Shown one piece after another: positions 34,987-44,453 of a stretch of 64,000 bases of DNA. The translations under genes were made by a program, and so were the position numbers. Each line of letters opens with the position of its first letter. Position 1 is the first letter of the stretch. The notes beneath the pieces are model-generated. The model ran no database searches. It saw only the letters and a program-made list of their open reading frames with translations, and had not been told where the DNA came from. Source of the stretch: Propionimicrobium sp. PCR01-08-3 (GTDB taxonomy: Bacteria; Actinomycetota; Actinomycetes; Propionibacteriales; Propionibacteriaceae); contig NZ_CP127390.1 in the NCBI RefSeq assembly GCF_030286045.1, positions 558,001 through 622,000 on the forward strand, written 5' to 3'.

Positions 34987-36063
34987 GTGCGCTACGTAGT
35001 GATCATGGCCGGTGGTTCTGGCAAGCGGCTATGGCCGCTGTCCCGGCAGGGTGAGCCCAAGCAGTTGCTGCCGCTGTTCGAGGGCAGAAGCTTGTTGCAG
35101 TTGGCCTATGAGCGGGTGCGGCAGGTGGTGCCCGCCGATCACGTGCTGGTCTGCGCCGGCGCGGCCTATGCCGATGTCGTGGCGCATCAGCTGCCCGATC
35201 TCGCCCCCGAGAATATTCTCGGCGAGCCGGAGGGCCGCGACTCATTGAACGCGGTGGCCTGGCCTGCCGCGGTGCTGGCGCGCCGCGATGCCGATGCTGT
35301 GGTGGCCGTGGTGACCGCCGATCAGTTGATCACCCCCGTCGATGTCTTCGCGCAAGCGATGGACGACGGCTTCCGGCTGGCATCCGACGACCCGGCAGCT
35401 TTGGTTGCCTTCGGGGTCGTCCCGACCAGCCCGCACACCGGCTATGGATACCTGCAGCGAGGCGCCGATATCCCCGGCTATGGAACGGCGAGCGAGATCG
35501 TCGAGTTCAAGGAAAAGCCCGATCTGGCGACCGCCGAGAACTACCTCGCCTCGGGACGCTACTGGTGGAATGCCGGCATGTTCGTCTGGAGGGCGCAGAC
35601 TTTGCTGGAGCAATTGCGGGTGCTGATGCCGCAAACCTATGAGCAGGTCACCGAGCTCGCGACCCATCCCGACAAACTGGACGCCATCTATCCCCGGCTC
35701 ACCAAGATCTCCGTCGATTACGCCATCATGGAGCCGGTCTCGCACGGCCGGACGAGCGCCCATATCGCTGCGGTTGCCCTGCAGATCGACTGGGCCGACG
35801 TCGGCAGCTTCGCTGCGTTGCACGAGGTCCTGGATCATGACGATTCCGGGAATGCCATCGTGGGCACGGTCGTCGCGGACGATGCGTCCGGAAATCTGCT
35901 GATCAACAACCGGCCGGGAACGGTGCTGGGTGTGGTCGGTGTGCACGACCTGTTCATCGTGCACACCGCCGACGCCACCGTGGCCGGTTCTTTGTCTGCC
36001 AGTCAGCAGGTCAAGGCATTGGCCGACCGGGTCGCGGCCGAGGCGTCCGAAGAATTGGCGTGA
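34987..36063 (+). CDS. manC: Mannose-1-phosphate guanylyltransferase
   Basis: Makes GDP-mannose from mannose-1-phosphate and GTP for cell-envelope mannosylation. 358 residues with the nucleotidyltransferase signature MAGGSGKRLWPLSRQGEPKQ (partly seen as AGGSGKRLWP), TADQLI as the metal site, EFKEKPD and WNAGMFVWR, all typical of the mannose-specific enzymes. The C-terminus is a short left-handed beta-helix region, with no fused isomerase domain. The GTG start follows a TANNNT box by six bases. Confidence 0.93.
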   Translation: MRYVVIMAGGSGKRLWPLSRQGEPKQLLPLFEGRSLLQLAYERVRQVVPADHVLVCAGAAYADVVAHQLPDLAPENILGEPEGRDSLNAVAWPAAVLARRDADAVVAVVTADQLITPVDVFAQAMDDGFRLASDDPAALVAFGVVPTSPHTGYGYLQRGADIPGYGTASEIVEFKEKPDLATAENYLASGRYWWNAGMFVWRAQTLLEQLRVLMPQTYEQVTELATHPDKLDAIYPRLTKISVDYAIMEPVSHGRTSAHIAAVALQIDWADVGSFAALHEVLDHDDSGNAIVGTVVADDASGNLLINNRPGTVLGVVGVHDLFIVHTADATVAGSLSASQQVKALADRVAAEASEELA

Positions 36064-36205
36064 ATCCGGCCGCCCGGCGAGCGAGGCGAGGAGCACGGCC
36101 CGGTGAGGGATCACTACTTGAAGCGTGACGAAGAATGAGCGCGCCACGCAGCGATAATCATTGAGAGGGTCCCTAAAATAAGGGTGGGCTTAAAACAGGA
36201 CAGTC

Positions 36206-37006
36206 ATGATCGAATACGCGAAAAAACTCCGGGTGCCGGCAACGATTGGTGTGCTGGCAGTTATCTGTGTCTATGTTGCCGTCGCCGTCGTCTATTTCAT
36301 TGTCCTGCTGAGCGGCGGCACCTACATTGCGGACGCTGCGCGTCAGGCCGGCTCGGACACGGTCTCCCTGGTCTGGATCTTCACTGCGGTTGCGCTCGTG
36401 CTGATCTGCCTGCTGAGCAATCCTCCGGTGGCGAAGATCGCGCAGCTCATCCGTGCCTCGGCAATCGTGGTGAGCGGCGCAACGGCGGCGGCACTGATTT
36501 TCTGGATCATGGGCCTGTTCGGCGATTTCGGGGTGGGCGCGTGGCTGGCCACTCTGGGTGGTCTGGTCGAAACCCTGGTCAAGGCGGCCTGCTCGGTCGC
36601 CCTATGGCGGCTGCTGCGCTGGCCGGTGGACAGACCGTCAGATTCGGCAGACCCAACCTCGGCACAGGCCGGCGAGCCCACCTCCGAATCCGGACAGCGG
36701 CCGGCCTGGGATGCCCCCGAGGCGGTCGGCCTGCAGTGGAACCGGGCGGGCGACGCCGCTACCGGTGCGGCCCCGCCGGCACTGCACGCCACCCCGGATG
36801 CGGTCCCCGAACCGCCGGCAGCGCCCGCGAAACCTCGCCAACTGTGGTCGCGAGGCGGAATACCCGCCGAGGCCCTGCCGTCCGGCGATGAGCAGCAGCC
36901 GGCCTCGCAGTCCGAGACCCGGCCTCCGGACGACTCTCAACGCCCACCAACCGGGCAAAGTGGGCGTCCCGCACCCGATTGGACGCCTACGCCGCGTCCC
37001 GAGTGA
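36206..37006 (+). CDS. Membrane protein with long proline-rich tail, unknown
   Basis: 266 residues. Four hydrophobic helices (about 10-33, 50-70, 83-105 and 112-135) are followed by a 130-residue Pro/Ala/Ser/Gln-rich tail that is probably disordered and cytoplasmic. No domain is recognised. AGGACAGTC precedes the ATG. It stands alone between manC and the WhiB gene, in the same direction. The low-complexity tail could mediate protein-protein contact, but no evidence supports a specific role. Confidence 0.7.
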   Translation: MIEYAKKLRVPATIGVLAVICVYVAVAVVYFIVLLSGGTYIADAARQAGSDTVSLVWIFTAVALVLICLLSNPPVAKIAQLIRASAIVVSGATAAALIFWIMGLFGDFGVGAWLATLGGLVETLVKAACSVALWRLLRWPVDRPSDSADPTSAQAGEPTSESGQRPAWDAPEAVGLQWNRAGDAATGAAPPALHATPDAVPEPPAAPAKPRQLWSRGGIPAEALPSGDEQQPASQSETRPPDDSQRPPTGQSGRPAPDWTPTPRPE

Positions 37007-37254
37007 TCCCGCAAGGATCCGAATTTCGACGGCGGCGCGGATCCGGCCACAGTCGTGAATAGGGTCGCAAATGTCGCGCCGCCCACAAGCGCGCGGCGAT
37101 TCTGACTCGGCGCGTCGGTGCGGGGCGGAGGGCCTGCATAAGTGCGACACCGGTGCCGCACAGGGTTCCATCAAAGCTGGTAAGTGCTGCGGCACTCATC
37201 CTGGCAGAATCAGGATTCGCGCTGAGAATAATCATGATGCTAAGGTTTTCAATC
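37007..37254. other. Long untranslated region upstream of the WhiB gene
   Basis: The gap between the membrane-protein gene and the whiB start is 326 bases. Apart from the consensus promoter at 37255-37284 I see no gene; short frames here are arginine-rich or unsupported. Part of it may form a regulatory upstream region, as whiB genes often have. Confidence 0.4.
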
Positions 37255-37284
37255 TTGACACGCCCTAAACCACATGCGTGTAAT
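37255..37284 (+). promoter_or_regulatory. Consensus-like promoter for the WhiB gene
   Basis: TTGACA (37255-37260) and TGTAAT (37279-37284) are 18 bases apart. A leader of about 40 bases with GGAAGGAGTGA precedes the ATG. This is the best -35/-10 pair I found in the window. Confidence 0.6.
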
Positions 37285-37332
37285 TTCATGCATGTAGGTT
37301 TTGTCCCGTTGGTCCAGTCGGAAGGAGTGAGA

Positions 37333-37599
37333 ATGCAGCCGTTGCAGGCACTCTTCGACAGCGAAGAAAGTGACGATGGTGCGCTGGCTTGGCAGGAACA
37401 GGCTTTGTGCGCCCAAACCGACCCCGAGGCGTTTTTCCCGGAGAAGGGCGGCTCCACCCGCGAAGCCAAACGGGTCTGCCAGAACTGCGAAGTCCGCTCC
37501 GAATGCCTCGACTACGCCCTGGCGAACGATGAGCGATTCGGCATCTGGGGAGGATTGTCGGAGCGCGAACGCCGCCAGCTGAAGAAGCGCGCCGTATAG
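37333..37599 (+). CDS. WhiB-family iron-sulfur transcription factor (WhiB2-like)
   Basis: 88 residues. The four cluster cysteines are Cys26, Cys49, Cys52 and Cys58 (CQNCEVRSEC), followed by the GIWGG turn at 70-74 and a basic tail (RERRQLKKRA) that contacts DNA. The acidic start and the neighbourhood (manC, metallopeptidase, DUF3499, phosphomannomutase-like HAD) are those of WhiB2/WhmD, which controls septation in mycobacteria. By family knowledge it binds a [4Fe-4S] cluster and acts with the housekeeping sigma factor. The strong Shine-Dalgarno decides the start. Confidence 0.93.
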   Translation: MQPLQALFDSEESDDGALAWQEQALCAQTDPEAFFPEKGGSTREAKRVCQNCEVRSECLDYALANDERFGIWGGLSERERRQLKKRAV

Positions 37600-37738
37600 C
37601 TGGTCACCGGCCGCGTGCGAGGGATGAGCACTCGACCGGCTTTCCGATAGTTATCCGGACGCTCACGAGGTCCCAGCGCGGCGAACGAGCGCGCCGTCCG
37701 GATCAGCCCAGCCCGAGCACCATCCAATCGAATGCGAT

Positions 37739-38173
37739 TCAGTCGTCGTCCACCTCGGGATCGAGGTCGTGCATGGAACGCCCCGTGAGCGCCGAAAGCT
37801 GTTCCACCAAGGTGATATGCACCAGATCGTAGAGATCCTCCCGGTCGGCGGCGCGGCGCTCCAAGGGCCGCCGGAAGATCACGATACGAGCCGGCCGGGT
37901 GGTGGTCGCATCGATCGCCGCCGCCAGCGGAACCCGATCGAGATACGCCCAGTCAAAGGTCGCGCTCGGCACGTCCTCGACACCGATGTCGACCCCGACG
38001 AGCGCATCGGGTGCCGTCTCCATCAGGCGGGAGACAGATTCGGTGACGGCCTGAACGAAGAACTCCGCTGCGCTGAGATGACCGGGGATACGAACCGGTG
38101 CCCCGGTGAGCGGATTGGGAAGCGCGAGCGGACCACGCATGCCCCGCCCATGCCGGTCACGTCGGTCAGTCAT
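37739..38173 (-). CDS. Metallopeptidase-family (zincin-like) protein
   Basis: 144 residues matching the small zincin-like family encoded beside whiB2 in actinobacteria: GPVxLP-like RGPLALPNPLTG, VGVDIGVEDVPS, RIVIFRRPLE and HITLVEQLSALTGRS. The helix has H-x3-V-E in place of a full HExxH, so it may be inactive or use other ligands. The function is unknown. It is divergent from the DUF3499 gene; TAGAGT six bases before the ATG suggests a leaderless mRNA. Confidence 0.85.
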   Translation of the reverse strand: MTDRRDRHGRGMRGPLALPNPLTGAPVRIPGHLSAAEFFVQAVTESVSRLMETAPDALVGVDIGVEDVPSATFDWAYLDRVPLAAAIDATTTRPARIVIFRRPLERRAADREDLYDLVHITLVEQLSALTGRSMHDLDPEVDDD

Positions 38174-38185
38174 ACCGAAACTCTA
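38174..38185 (-). promoter_or_regulatory. Candidate leaderless promoter -10 for the metallopeptidase-like gene
   Basis: On the minus strand TAGAGT (38185-38180) is six bases before the ATG at 38173. Confidence 0.45.
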
Positions 38186-38299
38186 GCCAGTCCCCACGAT
38201 CACGATCACGATGCGCGCGAGCGTGCTCAGAGCTGAACCTCGGGTTGAGAAACGCGCCGCGCCACCGCGGCCCATCTGGCCACATCGCGCGCCACAGGT

Positions 38300-38312
38300 T
38301 AGCGTGGGGACC
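38300..38312 (+). promoter_or_regulatory. Candidate leaderless promoter -10 for the DUF3499 gene
   Basis: TAGCGT (38300-38305) is seven bases before a GTG at 38313, which is why that codon is preferred over the adjacent ATG. Confidence 0.45.
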
Positions 38313-38687
38313 GTGATGAACAGGCAATGCACGCGTAGCGGCTGCAAAGGCCGGGCTGTAGCAACGTTGACATATGCGTACGCAGACTCCACTGCGGTGC
38401 TGGGCCCGCTGGCTTTGCAGGCAACCCCGGGCTGCTACGACCTGTGCGCCACTCACGCATCCAAGATGACTGCGCCGCAGGGCTGGGAAATCATCCGGCT
38501 GGCCGATCCGGAGTCGTTGGTTCCCGAGCCGGACGAGGACGATCTGCTGGCCTTGGCGAATGCGGTTCGCGAGGTCGGTTTCTCCGATAATCCGGCAAGC
38601 AACCTGGCGGGCGACCCGTCGTCCGTGGTCGAATTGGGACGCCGAGGGCACCTGCGGGTGATTCAGGACGCCCAGCGGAACGTCTGA
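38313..38687 (+). CDS. DUF3499 protein
   Basis: 124 residues of the actinobacterial DUF3499 family: NRQCTRSGCKGRAVATLTYAYADSTAVLGPL, then CYDLCATHASKMTAPQGWEI. The CxxxxC and CxxxC pairs plus His look like a small zinc site. The function is unknown. It is part of the conserved whiB2-manB neighbourhood. The upstream extension to 38211 is basic and unlike the family, so the GTG/ATG pair at 38313/38316 is the start. Confidence 0.88.
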   Translation: MMNRQCTRSGCKGRAVATLTYAYADSTAVLGPLALQATPGCYDLCATHASKMTAPQGWEIIRLADPESLVPEPDEDDLLALANAVREVGFSDNPASNLAGDPSSVVELGRRGHLRVIQDAQRNV

Positions 38688-38709
38688 AGACAGCCACGAT
38701 CCGGGCTTG

Positions 38710-38721
38710 TAAGCTGGCCGG
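38710..38721 (+). promoter_or_regulatory. Candidate leaderless promoter -10 for the HAD phosphatase gene
   Basis: TAAGCT (38710-38715) is six bases before the GTG at 38722. Confidence 0.45.
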
Positions 38722-39501
38722 GTGAATCAGCCTGCCCACATCAATATGGTCGCGTTCGACCTGGACGACACCCTGGCCGAATCGAAGTCACCGCTGAGCC
38801 CGGAGATGGCGCGCACCCTCGCCGACCTGCTCGCGGTATCGGCGGTGTGCATCATCTCGGGAGGGCAGTTTCAGCAATTCGACACACAGGTGCTGGCGCA
38901 ACTGCCCACCGACGCCAACCTCGGCGACCTGCATTTGATGCCGACCTGCGGTACCCGCTATCTGCGGTTCTACGAGGGCTTGTGGCACGAGGTCTATGCA
39001 CACGTGCTGTCTCAGGTGCAAAAGCAGGCGGCTATCGACGCGCTCGAGACCAGCGCCAAGCAGCTGGGGCTGTGGGAACCGGACGAGAAGGTCACCGGCC
39101 CCCGCATCGAAGACCGGGGATCTCAGATCACCTATTCGGCGTTGGGCCAGGCCGCCCGGGTGGACGACAAGAAGGCGTGGGATCCCGATGGGACGAAGCG
39201 CGAGAGACTACGCACCGCGGTCGCGGTCGAGCTGCCCGATCTCGAGGTGCGCGCCGGAGGGTCGACCTCGATCGATGTCACCCGGCGCGGTATCGACAAG
39301 GCGTACGGCATGAACAGCCTGGCGCGGCAGACCGGCATTCCGCTCACCGAGATGCTTTTCGTCGGCGACAGGCTGATGCCCGGCGGAAATGACTATCCGG
39401 TGAAGGAGCTGGGGGTTCCCTGCCATGCGGTGAGCGGCCCCGACGACACCGAACACTATGTACGCGGGCTCATCGAGCAACTGTCAGCCAAGGGAGATTA
39501 G
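38722..39501 (+). CDS. HAD-IIB family phosphatase, phosphomannomutase-like
   Basis: 259 residues. Motif I is FDLDDTLAES, motif II ISGG, and motif III/IV is FVGDRLMPGGNDYPV. The cap domain, with ITYSALGQAAR and SIDVTRRGIDKAYG, is similar to the eukaryotic-type phosphomannomutase (PMM2) branch of HAD-IIB. A role in interconverting mannose-6- and mannose-1-phosphate upstream of manC is plausible, but a simple sugar phosphatase is also possible. It is followed at four bases by the Trm112-like gene. Confidence 0.82.
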   Translation: MNQPAHINMVAFDLDDTLAESKSPLSPEMARTLADLLAVSAVCIISGGQFQQFDTQVLAQLPTDANLGDLHLMPTCGTRYLRFYEGLWHEVYAHVLSQVQKQAAIDALETSAKQLGLWEPDEKVTGPRIEDRGSQITYSALGQAARVDDKKAWDPDGTKRERLRTAVAVELPDLEVRAGGSTSIDVTRRGIDKAYGMNSLARQTGIPLTEMLFVGDRLMPGGNDYPVKELGVPCHAVSGPDDTEHYVRGLIEQLSAKGD

Positions 39502-39505
39502 CCGG

Positions 39506-39709
39506 ATGAATATCGACAATTCTGTGGACGAACTCGGTCTGACCAGGCAATTCCTGGAGATCGCCGCCTGCCCGGCCTGTCACAGCGGGTTCGCCGTCGA
39601 CTACGAACGAGCGGAACTGATCTGCGTGAATGCCGACTGCGCGCTGGCCTATCCGGTGCGTGACGGAATTCCGGTTTTGCTGGTCGACCAGGCCCGCAGC
39701 ACGAGGTGA
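39506..39709 (+). CDS. Trm112-family small zinc protein
   Basis: 67 residues with two cysteine pairs in the Trm112 arrangement (CPACHSGF and CVNADC) and the C-terminal AYPVRDGIPVLLVDQA. In eukaryotes Trm112 activates methyltransferases; in bacteria these proteins often accompany sugar or cell-wall enzymes. Its stop overlaps the SIS-domain gene by four bases. The start is placed at the ATG after GGGAGATTAGCC. Confidence 0.88.
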   Translation: MNIDNSVDELGLTRQFLEIAACPACHSGFAVDYERAELICVNADCALAYPVRDGIPVLLVDQARSTR

Positions 39710-40725
39710 CCGCGATGTTCAGCGAATTCGATGAGGCCCGGCTGGACGACCCGGATGTGCTGGCCGCCCACGATGAGCAGCTGCGCTATCTGGCGATGGC
39801 GGGCGCGAGGATCCGCAGTGAGGCGTTGGATGTGCGGGTTCCCGTCGACTTGACCATGACCCCGCGCGGCGTGATAGTGGCGGGCGCGGAGGCACGTTTG
39901 ATCCGCGCCGTGCTGGAGCCGGTGTGCCCGGTGCCGTTGATCGCGTGGCCACTGCAAGGGCTGCCCGGCTGGGTGGGGCCGCTGGACCTGGTAGTGGTGC
40001 TGGCGAGCGAGCCCGGGGCCTACGCCGGCGCCGAACTGGTCGCGACCGTCGCGGAAGCGACCAGGCGGGGTTCCCAGGTGATGCTGGCGGCGCCCGATAA
40101 CACTCCTGTGGCCGAGATGGCGTCGGCTCGGGCGATCAGAGTCCTGACCCGCACTGCGGATCCGACGGCGGCGGCAGTGGCCGTCCTGGCGCGGCTGCAC
40201 GAGGCAGGTCTGGGGCCCGTGGTCACCACCGAGAGTGCGGCCGAAGCGGCGGACATGGTGGCCGAGGCATCGAGCCCGCATCGGGACTTTTCGTCCAATC
40301 CGGCGAAGGATCTGGCCTGCGGGCTCGCGGACGCCGACCCTCTGCTGTGGGGTGGGTCGGTGCTGGCTGCCAGGGCCAGCCGCAGACTCGCCGAAGCAAT
40401 CCGGGCGGCGTCCGGCAGGCACGCACTGTCGGCCGGGGTCGGCGAGATCATGGAAGTGCTGAGCCACGCCAAGCCCCGCGACACCTTTGCCGACCCCTTC
40501 ACCGATGGTGAGGAACGCCGCAGCGTGCTGGTCATCCTCGACGACGAACAGGCCGACGAGGCCAGCGCTCGAGCCGGGGATGCCTTACGCGATGCGGCCG
40601 TTGCGGCCGGGGTACGAGTCTGCGAACTCAGCGCCGGCCAGGGCAGTGAGATCGACCGGTACATCACCTTGCTGATGCAGGGCCTCTATGGCGCGGTGTA
40701 TCTGGAGATCGGGCTGGAGGGCTAG
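39706..40725 (+). CDS. SIS-domain (phosphosugar isomerase-like) protein
   Basis: 339 residues of the actinobacterial SIS protein found between manB and ahcY. Two SIS-like sugar-phosphate-binding halves can be seen (LDLVVVLASEPGAYAGAELVATVAEATRRG and LLWGGSVLAARASRRLAEAIRAASG). It resembles bifunctional phosphoglucose/phosphomannose isomerases but lacks clear catalytic residues that I can place. A regulatory or isomerase role in mannose metabolism is likely by context. It is coupled to the Trm112-like gene. Confidence 0.8.
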   Translation: MTAMFSEFDEARLDDPDVLAAHDEQLRYLAMAGARIRSEALDVRVPVDLTMTPRGVIVAGAEARLIRAVLEPVCPVPLIAWPLQGLPGWVGPLDLVVVLASEPGAYAGAELVATVAEATRRGSQVMLAAPDNTPVAEMASARAIRVLTRTADPTAAAVAVLARLHEAGLGPVVTTESAAEAADMVAEASSPHRDFSSNPAKDLACGLADADPLLWGGSVLAARASRRLAEAIRAASGRHALSAGVGEIMEVLSHAKPRDTFADPFTDGEERRSVLVILDDEQADEASARAGDALRDAAVAAGVRVCELSAGQGSEIDRYITLLMQGLYGAVYLEIGLEG

Positions 40726-40828
40726 CTGTTGTGTCTCGTGGGGTGTTTTAACGTTCGGCGGGTCGTCGCTGAATAGGTGAGGCCTTCTGGGGGACGAGAG
40801 GCGATAGGCCTTGCACGAGACGAACCTC

Positions 40829-40841
40829 TAGACTGCTCAGC
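40829..40841 (+). promoter_or_regulatory. Candidate leaderless promoter -10 for ahcY
   Basis: TAGACT (40829-40834) is seven bases before the ATG at 40842, with no Shine-Dalgarno. Confidence 0.5.
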
Positions 40842-42230
40842 ATGGATTATCGCGTCGCTGACATTGATCTGGCCGACTTCGGCCGCCGTGAGATCACCCT
40901 CGCCGAGCATGAGATGCCGGGCCTGATGGCCGTTCGGGAACGCTACGCCCCTGCACAGCCACTCGCCGGGGCGCGGATCGCCGGCTCGATTCACATGACG
41001 GTGCAGACCGCGGTCCTGATCGAGACCCTGGTGGCGTTGGGCGCGAAGGTGCGCTGGGCGTCCTGCAACATCTTCTCGACTCAGGATCATGCTGCGGCAG
41101 CGATCGCGGCAGCGGACATCCCGGTTTTCGCCTGGAAGGGCGAAACCCTCGAGGACTACTGGGCGTGCACCACCGAGATCTTCCGCTGGCCCGGCGGCGA
41201 ACTGCCCACCATGATTCTGGACGACGGTGGCGACGCGACCCTGCTGGTGCACAAGGGAGCCGAATTCGGGGCGGACGTGCCCACGCCCGGCCCGGAGGAT
41301 TCGCACGAGTTCGGCGTCCTGTTGAACCAGCTGCGTGCGACCACCGACGTGGACTGGGAAGCCATCGCCGCAGGTCTGCTCGGCGTGACCGAGGAGACCA
41401 CCACCGGTGTACACAGGTTGGTGCAGATGGCCGCGACCGGAACCCTGCGCTTCCCGGCCATCAACGTCAATGATTCGGTGACCAAGCAGAAGTTCGACAA
41501 CATCTATGGCATCCGGCACTCGCTGATCGACGGCATCAATCGCGGCACGGACATGCTGATCGGCGGCAAGACGGCCGTGGTCTGCGGATACGGCGACGTC
41601 GGCAAGGGCTGCGCGCAGTCGCTGCGCGGCCAGGGCGCCCGGGTGCTGGTGACCGAGATCGACCCGATCTGCGCACTGCAGGCCGCGATGGACGGCTACC
41701 AGGTCGTCCGGCTGGATGATGTGGTGGAAAGCGCCGACCTCTTCATCACCGCTACCGGATGCTGCGATGTGATCAGCGCCGAGCAGATCTCCAAGATGAA
41801 GCACCAGGCGGTGGTGGGCAATATCGGCCACTTCGACAACGAGATCGACATGGCCGGGCTGGAATCGTGGCCGGGCATCGAGCGGGTCACCATCAAGCCT
41901 CAGGTTGATCTGTGGCGTTATCCCGACGGGCACGGAGTGCTCGTCCTATCGGAAGGACGCCTGCTGAACCTGGGCAACGCCACCGGGCACCCCAGCTTTG
42001 TGATGAGCAACTCATTCGCGAATCAGGTGCTCGCGCAGATAGAACTGTTCTGCAACCGGGACGCCTACCCGCTGGGCGTGCACGTGCTGCCGAAACTGCT
42101 GGACGAAGAAGTTGCCCGGCTGCATCTGGATGCCTTGGGCGCCGAGCTGAGCACCCTCAGCCAAAAGCAGGCCGACTACCTCGGCATCACCGTCGAGGGG
42201 CCCTTCAAGGCGGACAGCTACCGGTACTGA
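40842..42230 (+). CDS. ahcY: Adenosylhomocysteinase
   Basis: Hydrolyses S-adenosylhomocysteine to homocysteine and adenosine, keeping methylation going. 462 residues with all expected blocks: [32 protein letters not shown], the NAD-binding [28 protein letters not shown] and the C-terminal KADSYRY that reaches the neighbouring subunit's NAD site. An insertion around residues 135-180 typical of bacterial/mycobacterial enzymes is present. A bidirectional terminator follows at 42334-42374. Confidence 0.97.
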   Translation: MDYRVADIDLADFGRREITLAEHEMPGLMAVRERYAPAQPLAGARIAGSIHMTVQTAVLIETLVALGAKVRWASCNIFSTQDHAAAAIAAADIPVFAWKGETLEDYWACTTEIFRWPGGELPTMILDDGGDATLLVHKGAEFGADVPTPGPEDSHEFGVLLNQLRATTDVDWEAIAAGLLGVTEETTTGVHRLVQMAATGTLRFPAINVNDSVTKQKFDNIYGIRHSLIDGINRGTDMLIGGKTAVVCGYGDVGKGCAQSLRGQGARVLVTEIDPICALQAAMDGYQVVRLDDVVESADLFITATGCCDVISAEQISKMKHQAVVGNIGHFDNEIDMAGLESWPGIERVTIKPQVDLWRYPDGHGVLVLSEGRLLNLGNATGHPSFVMSNSFANQVLAQIELFCNRDAYPLGVHVLPKLLDEEVARLHLDALGAELSTLSQKQADYLGITVEGPFKADSYRY

Positions 42231-42333
42231 CCCGGCTCGTAGCTGCTGATGCTGGCCAGGGCTTCCGACTATCGGCCCAAGCAGCGTCCTGACTATCGGT
42301 ACTGGCCTGACTGCATACGGGCCTCAGCGCACG

Positions 42334-42374
42334 AAAGGCGCGACCATGGTGTTCACCGCGTGGTCGCGCCTTTT
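42334..42374. terminator. Bidirectional intrinsic terminator between ahcY and the DUF3039 gene
   Basis: AAAGGCGCGACCA (42334-42346) pairs with TGGTCGCGCCTTTT (42361-42374). The U-run on one side and the A-run on the other fit convergent termination of ahcY and the DUF3039 gene. Confidence 0.9.
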
Positions 42375-42415
42375 GCAGTATTGCCCGTCCATGGACCGGG
42401 CGGGCGAGTGCCCGA

Positions 42416-42679
42416 TCAGCGATCCTTGCCCTTGTCCTTGCCGGACTTCAGCGATTCCCAGATCTCCTTGCACATCGGGCAGACGGGAAATCGCTCCGGG
42501 TTGCGGGTGGGCACCCACACCTTTCCACACAGGGCGACCACCGGAGTGCCCATCACCTGCGCCTCGGTCAGCTTGGCTTTCGGCACATAGTGGCTGAACC
42601 GCTCCTCGTCGCCTTCTTCATAGCGTTCTTCGACACGTTCCTTGGTTACGGTTTCCGACCCCGGCGCCAATTGACTCAT
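42416..42679 (-). CDS. DUF3039 protein
   Basis: 87 residues matching the actinobacterial DUF3039 family: RFSHYVPKAKLTEAQVMGTPVVALCGKVWVPTRNPERFPVCPMCKEIW. The Cys and CxxC residues suggest a small zinc-binding domain. The lysine-rich tail is low complexity. The function is unknown. It is convergent with ahcY and separated from it by the terminator. Confidence 0.9.
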   Translation of the reverse strand: MSQLAPGSETVTKERVEERYEEGDEERFSHYVPKAKLTEAQVMGTPVVALCGKVWVPTRNPERFPVCPMCKEIWESLKSGKDKGKDR

Positions 42680-42896
42680 GCCTCAAGTGTGACACGCTTT
42701 GATTCCTGGTTCAGCGGGTGGTGGGCGTGCGGCTTTCTGCTCTCGGCTTGAACGCCTGGGCCCGCACCAGGTTCCATCGCATCGGCAGCCGGGGGAAAGC
42801 GATCGCCGCGCCCGGTCCAACTGTGTCTACTTTCTCGCTGCTCTCGGTGCTGATCCGGACCAGCTGCATTCTTGAATGCCATGGCAGGATGGATCG

Positions 42897-44273
42897 GTGA
42901 GCCAACCAACCCCGGAGGAGATCGGTAGTCCGCCCCTCGTCTTCACCATCGCCATCATCGGCGGCACTCTCTGTGTCGCATTTGAGGCATATGGCACCTT
43001 GACGGCGATGCCGGACGCAGCCGGGGACCTTGGCAGGTTGGATCTGTACGCGTGGGCGTTCACCGCGTTCGTGATCTCTCAGGTGCTCGCGATCGTGCTC
43101 GCCGGCCGGCTGGTCGACCGTATCGGCCCGGTGCTGCCCTTGGCGGTCGGCATGGCGATTTTCGGCGGCGGTTTGCTCGGCGCCGGAATGTCGGTCAACA
43201 TGCCGATGCTGCTCGGTTTCCGCGCGCTGCAAGGCTTCGGCGGTGGCGCCCTCAATCTGGCCATGATGGTCGTGGTGGCGCAGGCCTACGGCAAATCGCA
43301 GCGGGCCTGGATGATGAGCGTCCTGTCGTTCTGTTGGATGCTGCCGAGCTTCGTCGGCCCGCCCGTCTCCGCGTGGATCACCACCACCTGGAGCTGGCAC
43401 TGGGCTTTTCTGGTCATCGTGCCGCTCCTGGTGATCGTCGCGGCCATGGGGTGGCGGCCGTTGACCAGGCTGCCGCAGCTGCGCCACGAGCCGGTCAAAG
43501 CGACCAACCCGGTGCCGGTCTGGGCGGCGCTGCTGGCCGCATGCGGCACGGCGTTGATTCAGTTCGCGGGCCAACAACTGGACGCCGTCGCACTGGGTCT
43601 GGGAGCCGTCGGTCTGATGATCCTCGTCGTTGCGTTGCCCAGGTTGATGACGCCCGGTTTCATGCGATTCGCCGGAGGGCTTTCCTCGGCGATGTGGACG
43701 CGCACCCTGGCCGCCGGGGCCTACTTCGCGGGCGAGAGCTTCATTCCGGTGGTGCTCACTCAGCTCTATGGCTTTTCATTGCGCGGCGCCGGGTTCTTTC
43801 TGGCTCTGGGCGCCACCGGATGGACGCTCGGGTCGTTCGTCCAGGCATGGAGCGGACTGAAAATGCGTCGCGATCAGATCGTCCAGCTCGGCGGCCTCTG
43901 CCTGGTCATCGCCACGGTGATGATGACGGTTGCTGCCTGGCTGGTGCTGCCCTGGTGGCTCTTCGCGGTCGGCTTCGTGATGCTGGGGCTGGGCATGGGC
44001 TTCGTGGTGAGCAGCACCTCGTTGATCAATATGCAGCTGAGCGAACCCCGGCTGATCGGACGCAATACCTCGTCGCTTCAGGTCGGAGAGGGCCTCGGCA
44101 ACGCCTTGGTCACCGGGCTGGCAGGCACCATCTTCGCCGCCCTGTTCGAGAAGGTGTCGCCGGCGGCGACTTTCGGGCCGCTCTACGCGCTATGTCTGAT
44201 CGCGAGCATCTTGACCTTGATGGTGGCGCTGCGCATCGGTCCGGTCCGCAACGAGTCGTCGGGTGTGGGCTGA
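42897..44273 (+). CDS. MFS transporter (drug/efflux type)
   Basis: 458 residues with about 12-14 transmembrane helices. The loop 2-3 region reads GRLVDRIGPVLPLAVGMAIFGGG and motif C-like glycines are seen in WMLPSFVGPPVSAW, both fitting multidrug-type major facilitators. The substrate is unknown. The GTG at 42897 is preferred because CAGGAT lies six bases before it; an ATG seven codons earlier would only lengthen the cytoplasmic tail. Confidence 0.88.
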   Translation: MSQPTPEEIGSPPLVFTIAIIGGTLCVAFEAYGTLTAMPDAAGDLGRLDLYAWAFTAFVISQVLAIVLAGRLVDRIGPVLPLAVGMAIFGGGLLGAGMSVNMPMLLGFRALQGFGGGALNLAMMVVVAQAYGKSQRAWMMSVLSFCWMLPSFVGPPVSAWITTTWSWHWAFLVIVPLLVIVAAMGWRPLTRLPQLRHEPVKATNPVPVWAALLAACGTALIQFAGQQLDAVALGLGAVGLMILVVALPRLMTPGFMRFAGGLSSAMWTRTLAAGAYFAGESFIPVVLTQLYGFSLRGAGFFLALGATGWTLGSFVQAWSGLKMRRDQIVQLGGLCLVIATVMMTVAAWLVLPWWLFAVGFVMLGLGMGFVVSSTSLINMQLSEPRLIGRNTSSLQVGEGLGNALVTGLAGTIFAALFEKVSPAATFGPLYALCLIASILTLMVALRIGPVRNESSGVG

Positions 44274-44453
44274 GCCCAGTCCGCCGGTTTTCGCCTGCTG
44301 TGCGTCCCCGTCGTGGTTTGCGGCGTGAGCGGCCCAGCACCGGCCGACATGTGCTCCAATGGGATGTGCGCCGCCCCATTGGTCGGGGAGCGAGAGTGTT
44401 GAACACGTCCGGTCAGGCCGAACGAAATGAGTCGAGGAGGACTTGACACAGTC

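Noticed and set aside
36064-36120. GGCGAGCGAGGCGAGGAGCA resembling the second hairpin part of R1 copy A
   Set aside because: Similarity is limited to a simple GAGC/GAGG-rich motif without the palindromic core.
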